Shown here one piece after another: positions 59,173 to 64,000 of a stretch of DNA of 64,000 nucleotides; position 1 is the first letter of the stretch, and every line of letters begins with the position of its first letter. This DNA comes from DASQFI01 sp035633215 (GTDB lineage Bacteria > Acidobacteriota > Vicinamibacteria > Vicinamibacterales > SCN-69-37). Both the position numbers and the translations under genes were made by a program. The stretch spans positions 239,775 to 303,774 of the forward strand of contig DASQFI010000059.1 in the NCBI GenBank assembly GCA_035633215.1. The letters are read 5' to 3'. Under the pieces are notes generated by a model. It worked only from the letters and a program-made list of their open reading frames with translations. It was not told the DNA's origin and made no database searches.

Positions 59173-61551
59173 TCACTCCGAGTGGAGACTTGCCGCTGTC
59201 AGGGGAATGGGCGTCCGATCCGAATCCCAGCGGGCGAGCACGGCATCCAGCTCAGACGCGATCACTGGCTTGCTGATGTAGTCGTCCATGCCAGCCTGGA
59301 GGCATTTTTCCCGGTCGCCCTGGAGCGCATGCGCGGTCATGGCGATGATCGGGATATGTCGCGGTCGGCCGGCTTCTCGCCGGCGAATGAGTCGAGTCGC
59401 CTCATAGCCGTCAAGTTCTGGCATCTGGCAATCCATCAAGACGATGTCGTAAGCGATGCGTCCGAGCGCCTCGACGGCTTCCGCGCCATTGCCCACAGCC
59501 TCTGCCGAATATCCGAGTCGACGAAGCTGCAGAATGACGACCCTCTGATTGACGACGTTGTCCTCAGCGACGAGTACCCGCGCGCGACGACGATGCGGGG
59601 CGGGCGCGGCGGTGGCCGCGCTTGGCCCGGCGACCACATGCGAGGGCGAGGCTCCGAGCACGCGTGCAAGCGACTCGCGCAATTGCGCCTGCTTCACCGG
59701 CTTGGTCAGCCGCATGGATAGCCCGGCGCCGCGAAGCTCAGCCTCGTCGTGCTGTCCCAGCGACGTCATCAACATGAGCGGGATGCTGGCAATCGCATCG
59801 TCAGCCTTGATCGCGCGCGCCAGCATCAGGCCGTCCATCTCGGGCATGTGGTAGTCCAGGATGACCAGATCGAATCGAACTCCCTGGACCGCGGCATCAC
59901 GCAGCGTTGTCAGGGCCTCGGCGCCGCTGCTTGCGCTCACGTCATGCATCCCCCAAGCGGCGAGTTGATAGTGGAGAATCTGCCGGTTGGTCTGGTTGTC
60001 GTCCACGACGAGGACTCGGCGCCCGGCAAGCGCCGCCATGGGGGCTGTCGCCGCCTTAGTCGGAACGGTCTGCTTCTCGAAGCGTGCCGTGAACCAGAAC
60101 GTCGCCCCCTGCCCTTCGATGCTTCGCACGCCAATGGCGCCACCCATCAGCTCGACGAGCCGCTTCGAGATCGCGAGGCCCAGCCCGGTGCCACCGAATT
60201 TGCGGGTGGTCGAGCCGTCGGCCTGAGCAAAGGCATCAAACAGGCATGCCTGCACCTGCGCGGGCACGCCGATGCCGGTGTCGCGGACCTCGACGCGGAC
60301 GATCGCTTCGCCGGAGGTTTCCTCCTCGAGCCACACTCGGACCAGGACCTCGCCGCGCTCGGTGAATTTCACCGCGTTGCCCACAAGATTGACGACGATC
60401 TGCCGCAGGCGTCCGGCGTCGCCGCGTAGCGCGGTCGGAACGGCGCTCTCGATGAGCACGGCCAACTCGAGGTTCTTTGCGCCGGCCCGCTCAGCCAGAA
60501 GGTCGACGCCGCCTTCAATCGTCGAGGTGAGATCGAAGTCGAGCGTTTCAAATGTCAACTTCCCCGCTTCGATCTTCGAGAAGTCGAGGATGTCATTGAT
60601 GATCGTCAACAGCGCGTCACCACTCGTCTGAATAGCCTGGGCGAACTCTCGCTGCTCTGCCGACAGGTCCGTGTCGAGCAGCAGGCCCGCCATGCCGATG
60701 ACGCCATTCATCGGCGTCCGAATCTCGTGGCTCATGTTCGCCAGGAACATCGCCTTCGCGCGGGCGGAGTCGAGCGCCGCGTCTCTCGCCTGCTCCAGGT
60801 CTGTCAGGGCGCCCTGCAACTCGCGAGTGCGCTGGATCACGCGCGCTTCCAGGAGCTCCTGGGACCGACGCAGTGCCTCGTCGGCCCGCTGCTGGTCGGC
60901 AGTCGCGCTGCTCAACCGCCGAATCACGACGACGCCCACGAGTACCGCGACAGCCAGGGCCGCCATGACCAGGAGGAACAGCGTCCGCCGCGCCCCCGCA
61001 TAGGCGTCGGTGCTGGCACGCGCCGCCGCGTTCATCAGCTGCTCCTGGGCCTGTACGAACTGGTTCCACGCGGCGTGATAGTTCGTCAAGTACGGCAGGG
61101 TGCCCTGGATCATGACCCGGCGGGCTGGCTCGACATTGCGTTCGGCGAGCAGCAATCGAAGCGCGTGCGTATAGCTGGCGACGTAGGGCTGCCGGTGGCG
61201 CTCGACCTCATCGAGCAGGGCCTGCTCGTGCGCGGACCCTGCTCGGGATCGCAGCACCTGCAGCCGCTGCGAGATCCGCTCGGAGTTGGCCGCCCGTTCC
61301 TCGAGGAGCGGCGCAATCTTGGCCGGATCGCTCAAAAGAAAAATCTGCATCGTGATCCGGTTGTTCGCGCTCGAGTACGACAGCGCCTCGCGAGCGATGG
61401 TCGCTGTGCGATTTCGGTTGTCAACCAGTTCCTGCACGTTGGTGTTGAGACGTGCCATCTGCGTCAGGCCAACTGCACCGATGGCGACTACGAGACCGAC
61501 GAGCAGAAGAGAGCCCGCCGCCGACTCGATCACCATGGAGTGTCGGCGCAT
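59173..61551 (-). CDS. Hybrid sensor histidine kinase with two receiver domains
   Basis: 792 residues. Membrane helix LLLVGLVVAIGAVGLTQMA (~16-34). A helical periplasmic sensor of the CHASE3/4HB type follows (SYSSANNRITMQIFLLSDPA ...), then helix LFLLVMAALAVAVLVGVVVI (~191-210) and a coiled coil. HisKA has H275 in MSHEIRTPMNG; the HATPase has N390s NAVKFT and GTGLGLAISK. Receiver 1 has D566 (VILDYHMPEMDG) and receiver 2 has D707 (VLMDCQMPELDG). The HPt that should end the phosphorelay is a separate gene just upstream. Output unknown; no DNA-binding domain. Confidence 0.96.
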   Translation of the reverse strand: MRRHSMVIESAAGSLLLVGLVVAIGAVGLTQMARLNTNVQELVDNRNRTATIAREALSYSSANNRITMQIFLLSDPAKIAPLLEERAANSERISQRLQVLRSRAGSAHEQALLDEVERHRQPYVASYTHALRLLLAERNVEPARRVMIQGTLPYLTNYHAAWNQFVQAQEQLMNAAARASTDAYAGARRTLFLLVMAALAVAVLVGVVVIRRLSSATADQQRADEALRRSQELLEARVIQRTRELQGALTDLEQARDAALDSARAKAMFLANMSHEIRTPMNGVIGMAGLLLDTDLSAEQREFAQAIQTSGDALLTIINDILDFSKIEAGKLTFETLDFDLTSTIEGGVDLLAERAGAKNLELAVLIESAVPTALRGDAGRLRQIVVNLVGNAVKFTERGEVLVRVWLEEETSGEAIVRVEVRDTGIGVPAQVQACLFDAFAQADGSTTRKFGGTGLGLAISKRLVELMGGAIGVRSIEGQGATFWFTARFEKQTVPTKAATAPMAALAGRRVLVVDDNQTNRQILHYQLAAWGMHDVSASSGAEALTTLRDAAVQGVRFDLVILDYHMPEMDGLMLARAIKADDAIASIPLMLMTSLGQHDEAELRGAGLSMRLTKPVKQAQLRESLARVLGASPSHVVAGPSAATAAPAPHRRRARVLVAEDNVVNQRVVILQLRRLGYSAEAVGNGAEAVEALGRIAYDIVLMDCQMPELDGYEATRLIRRREAGRPRHIPIIAMTAHALQGDREKCLQAGMDDYISKPVIASELDAVLARWDSDRTPIPLTAASLHSE

Positions 61552-61589
61552 GGCTGTCTACGTGCTCCAGCGGAAACGCCGTGCCGCAT

Positions 61590-61949
61590 TCATTGGATCG
61601 CCTGCTCCAGCTCTCGGCGGACCAGGACGAACTCCTGATCGAGGCTGTGGGTCTGCGCAGCCACCTGCTCCAGCGACTCGGCCTGTTCGATCGCCTGACA
61701 CATGGACGTCATCCTGACGGCACCGACGATGAGCGCACTGCCTCGCAGTTGATGGGCCACCTGTCGAGCCAATTCCAGGTCGGCTGCCGCGATAGCTCTC
61801 TGAAGGGCGGAAAGTTGGATCGGCACATCGACAAAAAACAGGCGGGCGACTTCGGTCAGGACATCTGGTTCGCCAGGGACCGCGAGCGCGCGGAGGGCCG
61901 CCAGGATCGACACATCGAGAACGGAGAGTTCCGAGGCGCGGGGAACCAC
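61590..61949 (-). CDS. Histidine phosphotransfer (HPt) domain protein
   Basis: 119 residues, GTG start at 61949. A four-helix HPt bundle: VSILAALRALAVPGEPDVLT, LFFVDVPIQLSALQRAIAAA, ELARQVAHQLRGSALIVGAV and SLDQEFVLVRRELEQA. The phospho-accepting His is in AHQLRGSA (the family's xHxLKGSS motif). It ends 38 bases before the hybrid histidine kinase and is in the same operon, so it probably takes the phosphate from that kinase's receiver 2 or 1. The upstream frame is open further but not convincingly protein-like. Confidence 0.88.
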   Translation of the reverse strand: MVPRASELSVLDVSILAALRALAVPGEPDVLTEVARLFFVDVPIQLSALQRAIAAADLELARQVAHQLRGSALIVGAVRMTSMCQAIEQAESLEQVAAQTHSLDQEFVLVRRELEQAIQ

Positions 61950-62142
61950 ACGCTTCGTTCGAGCAACAACGCGGCCAACTGGACGCCCCGATTTGGCGAT
62001 TGGTTTCTCGCGGTGAAGGGTGATCGGGAGTTCAGCCGAAGAGAAGGATGACGGAATTGTAAGAACAGCGACGGTGCTCCAGTACTGTCGACTCGTAAAG
62101 CCGAAACCGAATCGACTTCAGGGGCGCCTCATCCGCCCCGTG

Positions 62143-63936
62143 TTACCGACTAGTGCCGAGAGGGTCGATCCGGGTCGCGCGTCGCGATCGGCCACTAGTC
62201 TGGCGTCCGTCAAGAGCCCTAGCTGCGTGGCGCATTCGCTGGACGATATCGCCAGCACCGTCCTGAGAGATCAGATTGTGAGATTCGCTCGGATCGGAGG
62301 GATAGGCGTACAGCTCCTCGACCCCATCGGAGCGCCGAATGTAGTGATAGGTCTCGTCAACGAGTGACGTGAGTTCGCCTAAGGCGGTGTGGTCGGGGAG
62401 GTCGCCATGCTGCTCAATCCACGAGAGGGCAATGCGAGGTGGAGCGTCGCCGTCAGCACGCCAGTGCTCGACCAAGGACTGCCCGGGGAACTCCTCATGG
62501 GCATCACCGACCAGTTCGAGGATCGTGGCTCCGAGGTCGGTCAAGGAGACAACCGACTTAATGAAGGTGCCACCACGTGCTTTAGCCGGAGCGCGGATCA
62601 GCAAAGGAACGTGCAGCACTTCGCGATACAAGCTGTTGCCGTGGCCGACGAGCCCGTGCTCGCCGAAGAGCTCGCCGTGGTCCGCGGAGATGACGACGAT
62701 TGTGTTGTCGAGAACCCCGCGGTGCCGAAGCGCGGTCAAGATTGAATCGACCTGACTGTCCACGAATGCGATGGCACCATCGTAGCGATCGAGTACGGCC
62801 TCGCCGCCGTTGAACCGCCGCCTGAACGGCGCCGGGGAAATATACGGATCATGCGCGTCAAAGAAGTTGATGAACGCGAAGAACGGCACCTCGCCGACAC
62901 CCGCTTGCCAGTGCAGGAATTCCTGGCTGGTCAGATCGGCAGGCTTCGCCTGGTGGAATGCCTGGAAAGGAATACGAAAATCCGGCGGCAGCAGCGCATC
63001 CGCCCGGGCAAGCAGTGAGACTCCGTACCAGAGTCTTCGAAACACCGTTGTCTGCAGCAGGGACGCGCGCCAGAGCAGTTGTTTGAATGAACGGCGGTGC
63101 GTCCGATAGTAGTCGAATCCCCGGCTCAGCCCGGTCGCCGGGCCTGTATAAACCATGTTGCTCGTGAACCCGGCCGTTCGGTACCCCAGCGCCTGAAATC
63201 GCTCCGCCAGTGTCGGCCACGTGCGGTCGAGCGGCGTGTACCAGCGTGCCGACAGTTGACTGGCCGGCACGCCGGTGAAGACGCTCGCATGCGACGACAT
63301 GGTCCAAGAGGACGGGGCCCACGCGCTTTCGAACACGACAGACTCTCGCGCCAGACGGTCGAGCGACGGCGTCGTCGCTCGTGAGTACCCGTACAGCGAG
63401 ACATGATTCGCGCCAACAGTATCCAATATGATCAGCAGCACGTTTGGGGAACTGGTTCGCCGCGTCGACGGCGCCGATTGGCTCCACGCGTCGCGCGTCT
63501 GCCAGATTTCGATCGGTCCCCCAATCGCGAACAGGATCGACAAACCAACACCAGTTCTGGCTGCCCATTTACGAACGATGGTGCGATGATTCTTCCAAAC
63601 CTGCATGAGACGCCAGCCGACTCCCAGTGCCAGCACCAGTGAGGCGTACTGATGCACCTCCGGGACCCGCAGAAGCGAAAGATAAGTCGCCAGTGAAACG
63701 AAGAAGAGCACCGCGAGGCGTTCGACTGCGGACGTGCGGCCACCGAACATCGCGAGAAGAGCGAACGGGACAGCAAGGCTGAGAAAGACAATCAGCTCGG
63801 CGAGAGGCGCCATCCAGACGAGGTCGGGTGTGACTATCTCATAGGTCTGAAGGGCCAAAATGGCATTGATCCGATTCCGTGGACATCTTCCGAGAGGCGG
63901 ATACGATGTCCAAAATGGGATCAAGCAAACCAGCAA
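62143..63936 (-). CDS. Membrane-anchored sulfatase-family protein, 5' end interrupted by an IS
   Basis: 597 codons in frame. The alkaline-phosphatase-like catalytic domain shows the metal/strand-1 motif LIILDTVGANHVSLYGYSRA, the nucleophile region WTMSSHASVFTG (Thr/Ser type, not the Cys of formylglycine sulfatases), FFAFINFFDAHDPY and ISADHGELFGEHG. Up to four membrane segments precede it (LIVFLSLAVPFALLAMFGG, LAVLFFVSLATYLSLL). The first ~24 codons (63936-63865) are not protein of this family; they come from the end of an IS3-type element. The real start has been lost, so expression is doubtful unless a new start is used, for example at Met42. Could be a phosphoglycerol or aryl sulfatase-like enzyme. 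Confidence 0.8.
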   Translation of the reverse strand: MLVCLIPFWTSYPPLGRCPRNRINAILALQTYEIVTPDLVWMAPLAELIVFLSLAVPFALLAMFGGRTSAVERLAVLFFVSLATYLSLLRVPEVHQYASLVLALGVGWRLMQVWKNHRTIVRKWAARTGVGLSILFAIGGPIEIWQTRDAWSQSAPSTRRTSSPNVLLIILDTVGANHVSLYGYSRATTPSLDRLARESVVFESAWAPSSWTMSSHASVFTGVPASQLSARWYTPLDRTWPTLAERFQALGYRTAGFTSNMVYTGPATGLSRGFDYYRTHRRSFKQLLWRASLLQTTVFRRLWYGVSLLARADALLPPDFRIPFQAFHQAKPADLTSQEFLHWQAGVGEVPFFAFINFFDAHDPYISPAPFRRRFNGGEAVLDRYDGAIAFVDSQVDSILTALRHRGVLDNTIVVISADHGELFGEHGLVGHGNSLYREVLHVPLLIRAPAKARGGTFIKSVVSLTDLGATILELVGDAHEEFPGQSLVEHWRADGDAPPRIALSWIEQHGDLPDHTALGELTSLVDETYHYIRRSDGVEELYAYPSDPSESHNLISQDGAGDIVQRMRHAARALDGRQTSGRSRRATRIDPLGTSR

Positions 63937-64000
63937 GACGACCGCGACGGCGGTTCACTGAGGAGTTCAAGGCGGGGGCCGTACGTCTGGTCCTCGATGA
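63867..64000 (+). mobile_element. IS3-family insertion sequence, left end (continues past window)
   Basis: The element begins at about 63867 with TGATCCGATTCCGTGGACAT, the kind of TG-starting terminal sequence used by IS3 elements. A transposase OrfA follows 40 bases on. Its left border lies inside the sulfatase gene. The right end is outside the window. Confidence 0.8.
63906..64000 (+). CDS. IS3-family transposase OrfA, N-terminal part
   Basis: The first 31 codons are MSKMGSSKPARRPRRRFTEE, FKAGAVRLVLD. The R-R-x-F-T/S-x-E-F-K-x-x-A-V-x-L-V block opens the HTH_Tnp_1 domain of IS3-type OrfA proteins. The frame is open to the window end. The upstream GAGGCGG could serve as ribosome-binding site. 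Confidence 0.88.
   Translation, partial: MSKMGSSKPARRPRRRFTEEFKAGAVRLVLD

Overview
The window is GC-rich DNA that looks like a chromosome segment from Acidobacteriota, most likely the Vicinamibacteria lineage. This is inferred from gene content, since there is no rRNA or marker gene. The signs are five complete, one partial and one vestigial long FtsX-type orphan permease (the 'acidobacterial duplicated orphan permease', ADOP), Ser/Thr kinases fused to TolB-like propellers or TPRs, PadR regulators coupled to membrane proteins, a one-component HTH-membrane-FG-GAP regulator, and many secreted hydrolases. I found no tRNA, rRNA, CRISPR array or prophage.

Layout. 1-8.4 kb: partial ADOP (-), Tat-exported sulfite-oxidase-like molybdoenzyme (+), DRRED-repeat secreted protein (-), a protein with two PARP-type zinc fingers (+), a coupled MoaD-like/BNR-repeat pair (-), then a porin / CuA-cupredoxin / di-haem oxidoreductase operon (-). 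8.3-15.5 kb: ADOP remnant, a large nested inverted repeat, small basic protein, vanadium-haloperoxidase-like protein, PQQ-type propeller, ADOP, zinc-ribbon protein, DUF2630. 15.5-21 kb: two divergent receptor-like Ser/Thr kinases; the second is bracketed by direct repeats of the 5' end of the first. 21-29.2 kb: NTF2-like protein and ADOP, truncated carboxypeptidase-regulatory-like protein, alpha/beta hydrolase plus GYD protein, and an ADOP coupled to a PadR repressor. 29.3-34 kb: beta-lactamase-fold hydrolase, LysR regulator divergent from a secreted M3 peptidase, glyoxalase remnant. 34-41.2 kb: two more ADOPs with DUF1003 and small proteins between them. 41.2-49.5 kb: TraB-like protein, LamG protein, HTH/FG-GAP regulator, frameshifted SMP-30 gene, NAD(P)-binding protein, several dispersed repeats. 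49.5-53.2 kb: a PadR / HAAS / alpha-beta hydrolase / JAMM-like lipoprotein operon. 53.2-58.5 kb: DUF5916 outer-membrane protein divergent from chrB, then a dynamin-like GTPase. 58.5-64 kb: hybrid histidine kinase with a separate HPt protein, and a membrane sulfatase whose 5' end is cut by an IS3-family element running off the window.

The region is strongly accessory and is being rearranged. Besides the IS there are truncated or frameshifted genes (ADOP tail, kinase head, GYD tail, two glyoxalase tails, WD40 tail, SMP-30, DUF4262) and several short dispersed repeat families. One is a GTTCGAAGTTC-type block ending in a GCCGC/GCGGC hairpin, present four times.

No single operon is obviously a new defence or secretion system. 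The best candidates for undescribed biology are the double PARP-finger protein, the PadR-controlled membrane/hydrolase/JAMM operon, the porin/CuA/di-haem operon, and the membrane-tethered HTH/FG-GAP regulator. Genes on the minus strand were read from the reverse complement; start sites were moved to internal ATG/GTG codons where a ribosome-binding site, signal peptide or family N-terminus supported it.
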